Assembly (NCBI GenBank): GCA_965262565.1 | Contig: CBDHFQ010000005.1 | Coordinates: 496,001 to 560,000 of the forward strand | Direction of reading: 5' to 3' | DNA length: 64,000 nt | Source: CBDHFQ01 sp965262565 | GTDB taxonomy: Bacteria; Bacteroidota; Bacteroidia; J057 | Shown: positions 55,068-64,000 of the stretch, piece by piece | Numbering within the stretch: the first letter of the stretch is position 1 | Layout: each line of letters opens with the position of its first letter | Notes under the pieces: model-generated | What the model was told of the DNA's origin: nothing | What the model saw: the letters and a program-made list of their open reading frames with translations, nothing else | The model's database searches: none | Made by a program: the position numbers and the translations under genes

Positions 55068-57149
55068 CTATTTAATAAATTTCTTAGTAGGATCACTTAC
55101 CTCACTATACCAAGATTTGTTAGCTTGCCCTCCACTTTCAGCCCAGGGTTTAAATTGATTAAACACTTTCAAGATAGATATTTTTTCTGTTGGATAATCT
55201 ACATTAGCACCAAAGTGTAATGCCCACGGTAAGTTGCTTGTAGATTTGTAATAGGTACCATTTGTAGCATTTGACCTATCATCTTCAGTTCCAAATAAGG
55301 ATGCATCCGCTAAATCCGTAGGTGCATAATCTGCCAAATGAACTTCTACTGATCTGTTTCCATTAACAAAAATGAATGGATTAAACGGCGAAAATCCTAA
55401 ATCATTTTTGAAGATAGGCTCTGTAAAAGTAATTGCCATATTAATCTCTACAGGCTCTACATATGGCTGGTCATTTTGCGTATTCACAAATCCCCCATTA
55501 GGATTACGCATTAAAGCAAAGGCATCATCGAATACAATGAAAGTAGCCTTCCTTTGATTAGCTTCCGTTCCATTACTAGCAAGCGTAACAATATTTTTAG
55601 ACAGATTAGCACCTGTTGCGCTCGATACTTTAGATGGATCAATATCTAATTGAAAGCCAAATCCATTTCTAAATCCTGCACCTATAGCTTGGATCTTAAA
55701 TGTAGCATCCAAATCGATTATCTTATTCGCACTATTAGTAACAATTTCATAATTATAATTAACGATCAAATCATTAAAATCATAATCACCTCTTTTTGGC
55801 CAAAAATCTTCAAACATCAAAGAACCTTCCCCTTCTATTCCAGGTAATTTAATTCTAAAGGCCCTTAAAGGATCATTAGGATATTCATCATTTACATTCG
55901 GAATACCGTCCTCATCGTCGTCTGGTCTTTCATCAGTTTTAGTTTCGGCAATGTTATCGACCACCAAAGCATCAAATTCACTTAGCGTGATATAGAAAAT
56001 AGCATCATTAAAATCCTTATCACCTCCAGGACGTGTAATGTCTTCCATTCCCAGGATTAGTAATTCCCTAACATCATCCCTTAATAGCGCCACGTGATTT
56101 CTGTAAGCCTCGCTCGTATATGTATTTAGTTGTTTATCAGAATATTTTATTTCGCCACCAATACCTTGATTTACTCCTCTACCTGTCCATCCATTAGGAA
56201 CTAAAAAGAACCCTATGGAAGTATTAGCAGGAAATTTTCCTAAATAAACCTTATCTCCTGCTACTAATCCTCCTCCGCTTCTGTTAAGAGATGCATTGGG
56301 AAAAACAATGAATAGACTATCAATATCGTCTATGGTTTGGGGTACAGAATCAGTAGGATAATAATAATACCCCAATGCATTTCTATAGCCAGCACCTTCG
56401 TGTACAAAGGTTATCCATGCTTCGGATTCTTTACTTAAAATCACATCCGACTTGATATCATCCGCTATATATTCAGGATTGTACACAGGTACGGGTCTTT
56501 TCTCTGGTAAAGAGGCATTCACTAAATCTAATAAGTCCTGGGAAATAAAATCCCTGTCAGGAAGCAAATTTGAAGGCACCCCATTATTATCAAAAGAAGC
56601 CTTATACACATATTTAGAGGTAGGATTAGAAGCTCTTCTAGCTTGAATATCGGATTGGAAGTTCTCTCCATTATCCTGTGGAGTATATCTGTCTACTATA
56701 CCATCAGAAGGATTCGAACCTCCTATATTATATATAATTTCGTCTTCAGCCGTCGAAACTCGATGCCAATCAGGTAAGCCTAGATAATCTGTGTAAAGAT
56801 AGATGGAATCCAGAGAAGTAGGAAATTCAATGGTCGTCTCAAACAATCCAGCTTCCGTTGTCGCACCAGTTGAAATAACATTTTCCGCTGAATCTGAAAG
56901 AGAGGAATGAATGTTTACAGGAATGTAAGCTAATCCATTATCCTCGCTATCATAGGTGTAGACTTTAATGCTCATCATCTTTGTGGTAGCAAAATTAAAG
57001 TCTTCAGGTATGTCTAATTCATTAATATCATCAATATCATTGCTGCCACTTGCCAAAGAGTCATCAGGCAAATCCACACACCCAACAAAAGAAACCATCA
57101 GGGTTATCAACAGAAGATAGGGGAAGGAAATCCACGAATTAATTTTCAT
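55068..57149 (-). CDS. LruC-domain lipoprotein (C) with DUF4114-like region
   Basis: A 693-residue protein (ATG at 57149; the in-frame TTG six bases upstream is not needed). The signal ends at the lipobox SFVGC, followed by VDLPDDSLASG, which echoes genes A and B. It has the Ig-like start, but in place of the propeller a DUF4114-type domain with AWITFVHEGAGYRNALGYYY and GGDKDFNDAIFYITLSEF. A calcium repeat (DDDEDGIPNVNDEYPNDP) and the LruC domain with RGDYDFNDLIVNYN come next. It is the most diverged of the three, on the opposite strand and convergent with B. Confidence 0.9.
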   Translation of the reverse strand: MKINSWISFPYLLLITLMVSFVGCVDLPDDSLASGSNDIDDINELDIPEDFNFATTKMMSIKVYTYDSEDNGLAYIPVNIHSSLSDSAENVISTGATTEAGLFETTIEFPTSLDSIYLYTDYLGLPDWHRVSTAEDEIIYNIGGSNPSDGIVDRYTPQDNGENFQSDIQARRASNPTSKYVYKASFDNNGVPSNLLPDRDFISQDLLDLVNASLPEKRPVPVYNPEYIADDIKSDVILSKESEAWITFVHEGAGYRNALGYYYYPTDSVPQTIDDIDSLFIVFPNASLNRSGGGLVAGDKVYLGKFPANTSIGFFLVPNGWTGRGVNQGIGGEIKYSDKQLNTYTSEAYRNHVALLRDDVRELLILGMEDITRPGGDKDFNDAIFYITLSEFDALVVDNIAETKTDERPDDDEDGIPNVNDEYPNDPLRAFRIKLPGIEGEGSLMFEDFWPKRGDYDFNDLIVNYNYEIVTNSANKIIDLDATFKIQAIGAGFRNGFGFQLDIDPSKVSSATGANLSKNIVTLASNGTEANQRKATFIVFDDAFALMRNPNGGFVNTQNDQPYVEPVEINMAITFTEPIFKNDLGFSPFNPFIFVNGNRSVEVHLADYAPTDLADASLFGTEDDRSNATNGTYYKSTSNLPWALHFGANVDYPTEKISILKVFNQFKPWAESGGQANKSWYSEVSDPTKKFIK

Positions 57150-57192
57150 TATCAACTTGAGGTAAATTCTATTTTACATAATTATTGCATTA

Positions 57193-57223
57193 CAAAAATA
57201 TACAATATACGTATTATGCTAAA
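57193..57223 (-). promoter_or_regulatory. Promoter of LruC gene C
   Basis: On the minus strand TATTTTTG (complement at 57193-57200) matches TAnnTTTG about 43 bp before the start. A TTTAG (complement at 57219-57223) stands 18 bp upstream as a -33-like element. No other feature was seen from 57224 to 57570. Confidence 0.55.
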
Positions 57224-57570
57224 CTGATGTTCAATCTTAAGCTTTCTATCATTTTCAATGCACAAAAAGACAGAATACATAAATATCTGGCATGAATTTT
57301 CAGAGAAATATTGATCGTAAGAAAAGAGGATAAACTCCCCTTAATTTGACCAACATTACCTCTCCATGGCTAAGAAAGACTCGTCAGAAGGAAATTGAGT
57401 CTTAGTTAATTATTGATATCAAAGTAAGGTTAGGACTACTGAACAGACAAATATAGCTCCTATAGTGGCCATTTGTTCCACTTCAAGGTGGTTTTCATTT
57501 CATCATTAATACCAAATTCATCATTTTTAACGGATTTTGTTTCTTAAGCCTGGCGTATAAGCTATCATTA

Positions 57571-58245
57571 TTATACACTTTTACTTACCTGTAATTGCCT
57601 TAAAGAAAAAACATGCAAAAAAATGGCTATCGGAAGCATCACCGAAGCCAGCAAAATATAGGGGAATTGACCAAATAATTCAGCTTTCTCGGTTAAAGAA
57701 AAATCAGTGAAGTAATAAGAGTAGACAAAAGAAAAAGCCGTTAATGTCAGAATCAATAAAGAAATAATGTTCCAACTTCTCAATCCCTTTGTCCCCAGTT
57801 TCCCTTTTTGAACCAGATAAGCCACAACAATGGCAGATATCCCAACTAATACGTCAACATTCCATCCTTCAAAGGTCGCTCGTTGGGGAATAATACCTTC
57901 CTTATACCCACCATAAATCAACAGTTCTACTACTATCCTAAAACATTGCATATATACAGGAAGATATAGGGGAGTGCGATTCAAGATGGGAACAAATGAA
58001 CGAGTTCCTGTGATAAAGACGATTCCCAGAACCATTGGTACAATAATTAGAACAGGAACTTTAGGAGGAAAACTAACATCACTTAAGATGCCTGATTGTA
58101 CCAATAAGGCTATATAGCCCAGCCATAATACCACCAAGGCGAGAAAGCTTAGTAACATTCGCTTAGGATATTGTGCAAATCTCAATACATAGGCTACTAA
58201 ACTGAGCGCCACCAGCGGCCAAATATAAAATCCAAGGGATATCAT
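57571..58245 (-). CDS. Seven-helix membrane protein of unknown function
   Basis: A 224-residue protein with about seven predicted helices, starting FYIWPLVALSLVAYVLRFAQ and including VPVLIIVPMVLGIVFITG. A short loop near residue 100-120 has NRTPLYLPVYMQCFRIVVEL. It resembles conserved uncharacterised Bacteroidota membrane proteins, but I cannot assign a function. It lies 64 bp after the AraC-type gene on the same strand, so the regulator may control it. Confidence 0.7.
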   Translation of the reverse strand: MISLGFYIWPLVALSLVAYVLRFAQYPKRMLLSFLALVVLWLGYIALLVQSGILSDVSFPPKVPVLIIVPMVLGIVFITGTRSFVPILNRTPLYLPVYMQCFRIVVELLIYGGYKEGIIPQRATFEGWNVDVLVGISAIVVAYLVQKGKLGTKGLRSWNIISLLILTLTAFSFVYSYYFTDFSLTEKAELFGQFPYILLASVMLPIAIFLHVFSLRQLQVSKSV

Positions 58246-58309
58246 AACTTGAGATATTAATCGTTAAAGCGAACTCAAGATATACCTCCCCTCGCAAAGA
58301 ATTGTTGAC

Positions 58310-59269
58310 TCAAATTGCTAACAATGACCTATAGAAAGAAGGGCTTGTATGAAAGTATCTTTTAAAACAACGGGAAAAGGCTGAAATTTCCGAAAAGCCT
58401 ACGTTTAACGCGATTTCGCTCAAAGAAAGGGGGGTTGTTTTCATTAACTCATTAGCCTTTTCCATTCGCAACTGAAGCAGATATTGTTGAGGCGTGCATC
58501 CTTTCAGCTTTTTAAATGTACGCAGCAGATGAAATTTTGACAGATAGGCCACCTTACTCAATTCACCTAAAGGAACGGACAGGGGAAATGCATCATGAAT
58601 ACAATCGATCACCAGAAAAATCCTTCTCATTAATTCCGTTTTGGTAGTTAGTTTACAGGAAATAGCAGCTTTCATTTCAGAACGTTCTTCCTCGTCCGAC
58701 TGGATAATAAAAGCCAAAAAAGCGGAAAGCATCTCGTGTTCTCTCTCCTCAAAATTAGGCCAAACTATATGTTTTTGATGATAACTTCTCAGTATATTTA
58801 CCCAGTTTCGAATATAATCATCTTTCCATTTTGTTCTTGAGATGGTTTCGAAATCTTTCTTATGGCTTAGTTCGGGATGATCGAGTAAATAGAGGTCGTT
58901 TTGTGCCAATGCGTAAGATACTTCATTAAACAACTGCTCCCCAAAATGAATGTTGAAAGTAGTAGTGGAAGAATGAGCGGGAATAATCAGATCGTAGTAT
59001 TGCCCCTTATTAGTGAGGCAGTAAGTGTGCTCCGATATATGAAATACTTTATTCTCGGATCGGACGATACTTTTCCCGGACAAATTGATGAACAGACTGA
59101 AGGGACCTCGAATATTATTTCTCTCTGTTTCGTGTGAGGTCGTATGGAGAATGACATTAGGCCAACCCTTATGATTCCTTCGATAAGCTCGGGAATCCAT
59201 CTGATTTTCAAAGTTGCTTTCTGCCTGCTTTCTTAGCCATTGTATGTCAGGAAATTGGTTAATAATCAT
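58310..59269 (-). CDS. AraC-family transcriptional regulator
   Basis: About 319 residues from the ATG at 59269, which has a GAGAG ribosome site. The upstream in-frame TTG would add 17 residues. An amino-terminal cupin-like sensor (about residues 60-120: GPFSLFINLSGKSIVRSENK) is followed by two HTH motifs, LGELSKVAYLSKFHLLRTFK and SEIALNVGFSEISAFSRCFK, and the ending SPSFYRSLL. The effector is unknown. Regulation of the downstream 57571 membrane protein is likely by position. A CATTGGCAC copy lies inside at 58903. Confidence 0.9.
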   Translation of the reverse strand: MIINQFPDIQWLRKQAESNFENQMDSRAYRRNHKGWPNVILHTTSHETERNNIRGPFSLFINLSGKSIVRSENKVFHISEHTYCLTNKGQYYDLIIPAHSSTTTFNIHFGEQLFNEVSYALAQNDLYLLDHPELSHKKDFETISRTKWKDDYIRNWVNILRSYHQKHIVWPNFEEREHEMLSAFLAFIIQSDEEERSEMKAAISCKLTTKTELMRRIFLVIDCIHDAFPLSVPLGELSKVAYLSKFHLLRTFKKLKGCTPQQYLLQLRMEKANELMKTTPLSLSEIALNVGFSEISAFSRCFKRYFHTSPSFYRSLLAI

Positions 59270-59405
59270 CTCTCTTATATAAATAGATGTCCCATAATTC
59301 CTAATAAAAGAAAAGCACAATAACTAAACAAGCATCTCAGCTGGCATTAGGCATCGAAGCATTCAAAAACCAAGTTCTTGTATTTCATGATATAGCATCA
59401 AACTA

Positions 59406-60722
59406 CTAAATTGATTGTCTATTCCATCCCTCTGAGGAGAGAGAAGTATTTCTGCGTTTAACTATAGATTCCAGGTGCTCAGCAGCTAATTGTGATGCAT
59501 CATATCGTAGAAAGTCTTGTTGAATTCGCTTTGCATTCGCTATATAGGATGGATCAGCCCATATTTGCTGAACCGAAGATCGAATTTCGGCAGGAGTAGG
59601 CACTAACTTCCGCAAATTAATTCCCGCCCCAGACCATTCCACTCTGGCCGCTACTTCCATTTTATCATCTGTGGCACCAGACATAATGAGCGGAATTCCA
59701 TGTGCCAGTGCCAGTTGGGTTCCTCCATATCCTCCATTCGTAATCATGAGATCCACGTGAGGCAGTAATTGGTCGAAAGGGATAAATGGAGCCGCTCTGA
59801 CATGAGGATAAGCAGATACATCCAATTGTCCTTCCTTTACTGGTACTGCAACAATCAGCACATCCTCATTCGCTAAGCCTTTCAGCACAGGTTCAACTAA
59901 TTGGTCCAAATTATTCGCTACGGTTCCCTGATTCACCAATATTACTTTTCGATCCCCCAGCAGATCTTCCCACCAGGGAGGTAGTGTAACATGGGAAGAA
60001 GGTTCTAATAATACTGGTCCAATAAATTTAATATGATCCGGCAAAGCTGTCCTGGGATATTCAAAGCTGGGGGTGGTCAATTGTAACACTAATTCGGGAA
60101 CCTGATACGCCCACTCAATGATAGAATAGTTGATCGGTGGAAGATTTAATTTTGTACGAATATTATTTACATATCTGCCCATTTCCCTAAACAAGAAATA
60201 TTTGAAAAAAATATATAGAAATTGGTTACGCTTTCTATACATAAATCCTTTGTGGGGGAGCAAGCCCAAGCCAAAAGGAGCTGTGTCTATGCTGGGATAA
60301 CTAAGGGGCAATAGGGAAATCATCGCACTAGGGGGCCCTCCTAATTCTGTCTTGATAAAAGGTGCGAAGGTAATATTGTCTGCAATCACCATATCCGCAG
60401 GAAATTGAGCCAGCACTTTATCTAATCTATCCAGCAATAGGGGAATGGTATCCAGAAATATGTGTTTTAAGTAGTATTTAACTTGTTTGATGCCTGTCAG
60501 TCGGTTTAACTCAGGCCAAAAATCATATAAAGCGATGTCCCCAGGATCTATTTCGTCTGGCCAGGGAAAAAAGGTCCCTCCTATCCGTTCTACCTTCTCT
60601 CTATAGCGTTTGCCTGTAATCCATCCTACCTTATTTCCCCTGGACAATAATTTTTTTACGATAGGCCTACACGGATTAAAGTGCCCGTCGGCAGGAGCTG
60701 TGTAAAATAAAAAGTTTGGCAT
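59406..60722 (-). CDS. MGT/UGT-like glycosyltransferase (GT1)
   Basis: About 438 residues from the ATG at 60722, where the family pattern MPNFLFYTAPADGHFNP begins; an upstream ATG at 60737 is possible. GT1 enzymes move sugar from a nucleotide donor to small molecules (natural products, lipids). The donor-site motif is NGGYGGTQLALAHGIPLIM, and KVILVNQGTVAN opens the carboxyl domain. The gene starts 18 bp after the stop of the enolase gene, so they probably share a transcript, but the two reactions have no obvious common pathway. The acceptor cannot be predicted. Confidence 0.88.
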   Translation of the reverse strand: MPNFLFYTAPADGHFNPCRPIVKKLLSRGNKVGWITGKRYREKVERIGGTFFPWPDEIDPGDIALYDFWPELNRLTGIKQVKYYLKHIFLDTIPLLLDRLDKVLAQFPADMVIADNITFAPFIKTELGGPPSAMISLLPLSYPSIDTAPFGLGLLPHKGFMYRKRNQFLYIFFKYFLFREMGRYVNNIRTKLNLPPINYSIIEWAYQVPELVLQLTTPSFEYPRTALPDHIKFIGPVLLEPSSHVTLPPWWEDLLGDRKVILVNQGTVANNLDQLVEPVLKGLANEDVLIVAVPVKEGQLDVSAYPHVRAAPFIPFDQLLPHVDLMITNGGYGGTQLALAHGIPLIMSGATDDKMEVAARVEWSGAGINLRKLVPTPAEIRSSVQQIWADPSYIANAKRIQQDFLRYDASQLAAEHLESIVKRRNTSLSSEGWNRQSI

Positions 60723-60740
60723 TGATGTAATGATCATGTA

Positions 60741-62117
60741 CTATGGTCTGATGATCGTTCCATCCCTTTTTCTCAGCTGCGTCCAATTATTCAACTGAAC
60801 CTCTGGTAATGGATATTTAGCAGCTTCTTCTTCGTTGATATCCACTCCTAAACCAGGCGCTTCATTGACAAACATATACCCATCTTTCACATATGGTGCA
60901 CCAGGAAAGATTTCCAGTAATTTATCTGAAAAATTCACTGATTCCTGAATGCCGAAATTCCATATGGCAAAATCGATATGGGCATTCGCTGCATGTCCTA
61001 CCGGAGAGACATCTCCTGGACCGTGCCAGGCTGTCCGAATATTAAAGAACTCTCCCAATCGCGCTACCTTCATAGCTGGCGTAATTCCTCCGATCTGGGA
61101 AATATGGATACGGATAAAATCGAATAATTGATCTTTCATAGGATCTACCCATTCGTGAGGATTATTGAATAATTCTCCCATCGCAATGGGGACAGTACTT
61201 TGTTTCCGAAGCAATTCAAAATAGCGATTATTCTCAGGAGAAAAGGGATCTTCAATAAAAAATGGTCGGAAAGGTTCTAATTCTTTGATGAGATTGATTG
61301 CATCCAATGGTTGAAGGCGTTCGTGAATATCGTGTAGTAATTCTACTTGTTCACCACATTGTTCCCGGACTGTTCGAAACATGTCCACGACACTCTTAGC
61401 ATACACCCAGGGATCCATAAAATGATCATCAGGCATGCCGAATTCAGCCTTTTTAAAGTCGGGCGTTAGATCAGTCTCCGTATCTCCATATCCTCCTAAT
61501 AATTGACTTGCTCCATATCCACCCATTTGGATGCGCACATGCCGAAATCCTTTTTCCATAAAAGATTGAACGCTGTCAGCGACTTCTTCCGGACTGTTTC
61601 CGCTTGCATGTGCATAACAATCTACCCCAAACCTGCATTTACCTCCCAGTAATTGATATACAGGCATGTTTGCACGCTTTCCTTTGATATCCCATAGGGC
61701 TTGATCCAGTCCACTGAGGGCATTATTGAGCACTGGACCATTTCGCCAATAGGAACTCTGATAGGCAGCCTGCCACATATCTTCAATATTATCTACACTA
61801 CGTCCTTTACAAAAGTCGTTGAGATAGTTATCTATGGCTGCAACTACCGCATGTGCTCGTTGGCGAAAGGTAGCACAACCTAATCCATACAATCCGGGTT
61901 CATCTGTTTCTACCTTCACGACGATCAATTCGATGCCATGCGGACAAGTGGCGATTGCCTTTACCTTAGTAATTTTCAATGGGGGCAAACTGCGAGTGGC
62001 ATCCATATAGGTTTGCGCAGTAGCTTGAGTGGGCATTCCCATGAATCCCAGACCTGCGGATACAGATCCTAGGCCTAGGTGCTTTAAGAGCGTCCTTCTG
62101 TTGATGTGCTTATTCAT
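60741..62117 (-). CDS. Mandelate racemase/enolase superfamily protein, D-mannonate dehydratase-like, Tat signal
   Basis: A 458-residue protein with a twin-arginine signal (NRRTLLKHLGLGSVSAG). The superfamily metal ligands appear as LLHDIHERL, FIEDPFSPEN and AMGELFNN. The ManD-type segment TAWHGPGDVSPVGHAANAHI supports a D-mannonate or D-gluconate dehydratase-like role. Those enzymes normally act in the cytoplasm; an exported Tat form is known among annotated members, but its reaction is untested here. The gene is the first of a pair with the glycosyltransferase. No uxu/kdg genes are seen nearby. Confidence 0.85.
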   Translation of the reverse strand: MNKHINRRTLLKHLGLGSVSAGLGFMGMPTQATAQTYMDATRSLPPLKITKVKAIATCPHGIELIVVKVETDEPGLYGLGCATFRQRAHAVVAAIDNYLNDFCKGRSVDNIEDMWQAAYQSSYWRNGPVLNNALSGLDQALWDIKGKRANMPVYQLLGGKCRFGVDCYAHASGNSPEEVADSVQSFMEKGFRHVRIQMGGYGASQLLGGYGDTETDLTPDFKKAEFGMPDDHFMDPWVYAKSVVDMFRTVREQCGEQVELLHDIHERLQPLDAINLIKELEPFRPFFIEDPFSPENNRYFELLRKQSTVPIAMGELFNNPHEWVDPMKDQLFDFIRIHISQIGGITPAMKVARLGEFFNIRTAWHGPGDVSPVGHAANAHIDFAIWNFGIQESVNFSDKLLEIFPGAPYVKDGYMFVNEAPGLGVDINEEEAAKYPLPEVQLNNWTQLRKRDGTIIRP

Positions 62118-62230
62118 TGAGCGAGTGTTTTTTAACGTATTGATAATTAATTTATTAAAAAAGTATCGCTATATCATGATAAGCTTTATTTTTTAACCCC
62201 ACCATTCTTAAAACCTTCTTCCTTAAGTGC

Positions 62231-63403
62231 TTAATCCATGTGGCTCGCTTTAGCTACTGCTTCCGCCACTTTATCTGCTACCTCCACATCAAGAGCAGGT
62301 GGAATGACCATTTCAGCTGTAGGATGCGCCACACAGTCTGCGATAGCAAAAGCCGCCGCCAATTTCATAGCAGGAGTAATTCTGGGGGCTCTACTTTGTA
62401 AGGCTCCTTTAAATATTCCTGGAAAAGCTAACACATTATTTACCTGATTATTAAAATCCGATCTCCCCGTAGCTACGACAGCAGCCCCTCCAGCTTTCGC
62501 TTCTTCCGGCATAATCTCTGGCGTAGGATTAGCCAGGCCAAAAATGATAGCGTCTTTTGCCATGGTACTAATATCATTTCTATCTAGTAGATTCGCTTTA
62601 CTTACACCAATAAATACATCTGCCCCGACCAAGGCATCTTTAAACGTCCCGGATAAGTTGTTCGGATTAGTATAGTGAAGGGCATCTTTTTTAGAATCAT
62701 TGAGGTCGGTTCGTTCTCCGCTAATAATGCCTTTGCTATCGCATATAGTAATACTTTTTACTGATTCATCTTGACCGGGCACCAGGCTGAGTCGGCTTAA
62801 CAATCGAGCAATAGCTATTCCTGCTGCTCCTGCTCCATTAATCACCACATGTAGCTCCGTCATCTTTTTTCCCACCACCTTCGAGGCATTGATTAATCCT
62901 GCCAACGTAACAATCGCCGTCCCATGTTGGTCATCATGCATCACGGGAATTCCGATATCCTGAAGGGCATTCTCAATCTGAAAACTCCTTGGCGCTGATA
63001 TATCTTCCAAATTCACTCCTCCTAACACTGGCGCCAATAATTTGACTGTTCGGATGATTTCTTCTGGATCCTGCGTATCGAGACAAATGGGAATAGCATC
63101 GATGCCAGCAAATTTTTTAAATAACATCGCTTTCCCTTCCATAACCGGAATAGCGGCAGCAGGTCCTATATTTCCCAATCCTAATACCGCCGAGCCATCT
63201 GAGATAACCGCCACTGTATTCCCTTTCATTGTTAAATCATATACTCGCTCTGGATTTCTATAAATTTCCATGCAAGGTTCAGCTACTCCCGGCGAATACA
63301 CAAGGGATAGATCCTCTTTACTTTTTACGTCTAGTTTATTGGTAACAGAAATTTTTCCCTTGAGATCTTCGTGGAGTTTGACTGATTCTTCAAAGTAGTT
63401 CAT
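62231..63403 (-). CDS. Malic enzyme
   Basis: A 390-residue malic enzyme of the short form without a phosphotransacetylase tail. Key motifs are LVYSPGVAEPC near residue 35, MHDDQHGTAIVTLAGLINA near 150 and the NAD(P) site INGAGAAGIAIARLL near 190, with FGLANPTPEI later. The enzyme converts malate to pyruvate and CO2 with NAD(P)H formation; cofactor preference is not read here. The gene is monocistronic by spacing. Both termini are complete. Confidence 0.93.
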   Translation of the reverse strand: MNYFEESVKLHEDLKGKISVTNKLDVKSKEDLSLVYSPGVAEPCMEIYRNPERVYDLTMKGNTVAVISDGSAVLGLGNIGPAAAIPVMEGKAMLFKKFAGIDAIPICLDTQDPEEIIRTVKLLAPVLGGVNLEDISAPRSFQIENALQDIGIPVMHDDQHGTAIVTLAGLINASKVVGKKMTELHVVINGAGAAGIAIARLLSRLSLVPGQDESVKSITICDSKGIISGERTDLNDSKKDALHYTNPNNLSGTFKDALVGADVFIGVSKANLLDRNDISTMAKDAIIFGLANPTPEIMPEEAKAGGAAVVATGRSDFNNQVNNVLAFPGIFKGALQSRAPRITPAMKLAAAFAIADCVAHPTAEMVIPPALDVEVADKVAEAVAKASHMD

Positions 63404-63589
63404 GTACAGTGGTAGTTTCGGGTAGTATTATACATCCATTAGCAATGATATTCACAGGTCAACTTAGCACAAGGAAAAATTAAGCTGTGATTTATTGACC
63501 TACGACTCCAAATGTATGTATTTCTTTACTAATTCTTCTGTATAGATCATTGACCAATTATCCACATCAGCATTTAGTCTATCACTCTT

Positions 63590-63606
63590 TAGATTTGTGC
63601 CAATGA
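63590..63606 (+). promoter_or_regulatory. -7 box immediately followed by the CATTGGCAC complement
   Basis: TAGATTTG (63590-63597) is a perfect TAnnTTTG on the plus strand, and it runs straight into GTGCCAATGA. No plus-strand gene follows within the window, so a short transcript or an antisense RNA is possible. Alternatively it is coincidence. Confidence 0.35.
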
Positions 63607-63622
63607 ATAAACAATCAGCTTT

Positions 63623-64000
63623 TCATTTCACCGTCACTCTCACTGCTTTCAAGCCTTCTACCCCTTGCATTCTTTCCAGTTCTAAATCTTCAATATTGTT
63701 ATCGATATAGCCATTTTTCACTAAATGATCTAAATATTCCTGATACTCTACTCTATCTTTTTCCTGAAGCCATACGATAGCAATTTTTCCAGCTTGTGTA
63801 AGTCTTTCATTTGTTCCTTTGATGTAAGCTTTATCGATCCGCTTTTTCAAAATTTCATATCTTACATTATAGGCTCCATCTACATCAAACTGTTTTTCAT
63901 CCATTTTAAAGCGAATGCTTAAAGAATTATTGTAAACGAAAATCAATTGTGCAGTAGTTAAATGTACAGGAAAGCTTTTAGCATGTTCTTCTACTAATCT
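63623..64000 (-). CDS. Conserved protein, carboxyl-terminal part (5' end outside window)
   Basis: The frame is open from the right edge, so the gene starts beyond the window; 125 residues are visible. RLVEEHAKSFPVHLTTAQLI opens the fragment. FDVDGAYNVRYEILKKRIDK, the lysine-rich GTNERLTQAGKIAIVWLQ and the tail VEGLKAVRVTV are the best conserved-looking parts. I believe similar tails occur in GAF-domain-containing Bacteroidota proteins, but this is a recollection. No function is proposed. A TTG at 63946 is not its true start. Confidence 0.6.
   Translation of the reverse strand, partial: RLVEEHAKSFPVHLTTAQLIFVYNNSLSIRFKMDEKQFDVDGAYNVRYEILKKRIDKAYIKGTNERLTQAGKIAIVWLQEKDRVEYQEYLDHLVKNGYIDNNIEDLELERMQGVEGLKAVRVTVK

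Overview
The window looks like the chromosome of a Bacteroidota bacterium, probably a marine Saprospiria or Lewinella-like lineage. This is inferred from low G+C (about 40 percent by eye), several -7 boxes of the TAnnTTTG type, orphan FtsX/MacB-type permeases, three LruC lipoproteins, GlnRS, short AraC/7TM regulators and Tat-exported sugar enzymes. No rRNA, tRNA, CRISPR array or prophage was recognised. Both window edges cut genes: lpxB at the left and a conserved protein on the minus strand at the right.

Layout. 1-9.7 kb: lpxB (partial), DinB-like protein, a fused FAD/Fe-S glycolate- or lactate-type dehydrogenase, an HD hydrolase, two unknowns and an FtsX-type permease. 9.7-11.4 kb is the strangest stretch: a 20-bp tandem repeat array, REP-like hairpins, a RAYT (Y1) transposase, and the decayed 3' end of the next gene, a caspase-FGE fusion (11.3-13.5 kb). 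The carboxyl end of that gene, where this domain normally closes with a GFR-type motif, is cut off by a frameshift and a stop. 13.8-15.6 kb: a btaA-btaB pair predicted to make betaine lipid. 15.8-18.0 kb: a histidine kinase and OmpR-type regulator. 18.3-24.8 kb: a marR-hlyD-RND-tolC efflux operon with two near-identical palindromes, one before marR and one between marR and hlyD.

25-37.4 kb: an AraC regulator, a predicted lipoprotein methyltransferase, glnS, a second FtsX permease, a serpin lipoprotein, a GNAT gene with an in-frame stop, an outer-membrane-like protein, an EamA exporter, and an ECF sigma factor overlapping a membrane-anchored partner. 37.5-49.7 kb: a beta-lactamase-fold hydrolase, a GH92 alpha-mannosidase behind a structured leader, a Gfo/Idh/MocA oxidoreductase, a sulfatase, an EEP nuclease/phosphatase, a HAD hydrolase, an M19 dipeptidase lipoprotein and a DUF6702-like/HupE-like pair. 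49.9-57.2 kb: three LruC-domain lipoproteins, each with a good terminator. 57.6-64 kb: a membrane protein, an AraC regulator, an MGT-type glycosyltransferase next to a Tat-exported mannonate-dehydratase-like enolase, malic enzyme and the partial right-edge gene.

Across the window a nonamer, CATTGGCAC, occurs at least ten times, in intergenic DNA and in several reading frames of genes. This is far more than chance would give, and it is not explained by any gene. No complete new defence or mobile system was found. The best leads are the decayed caspase-FGE end (a protein type often diversified by retroelements), the RAYT/repeat locus, the nonamer, and the betaine-lipid pair.
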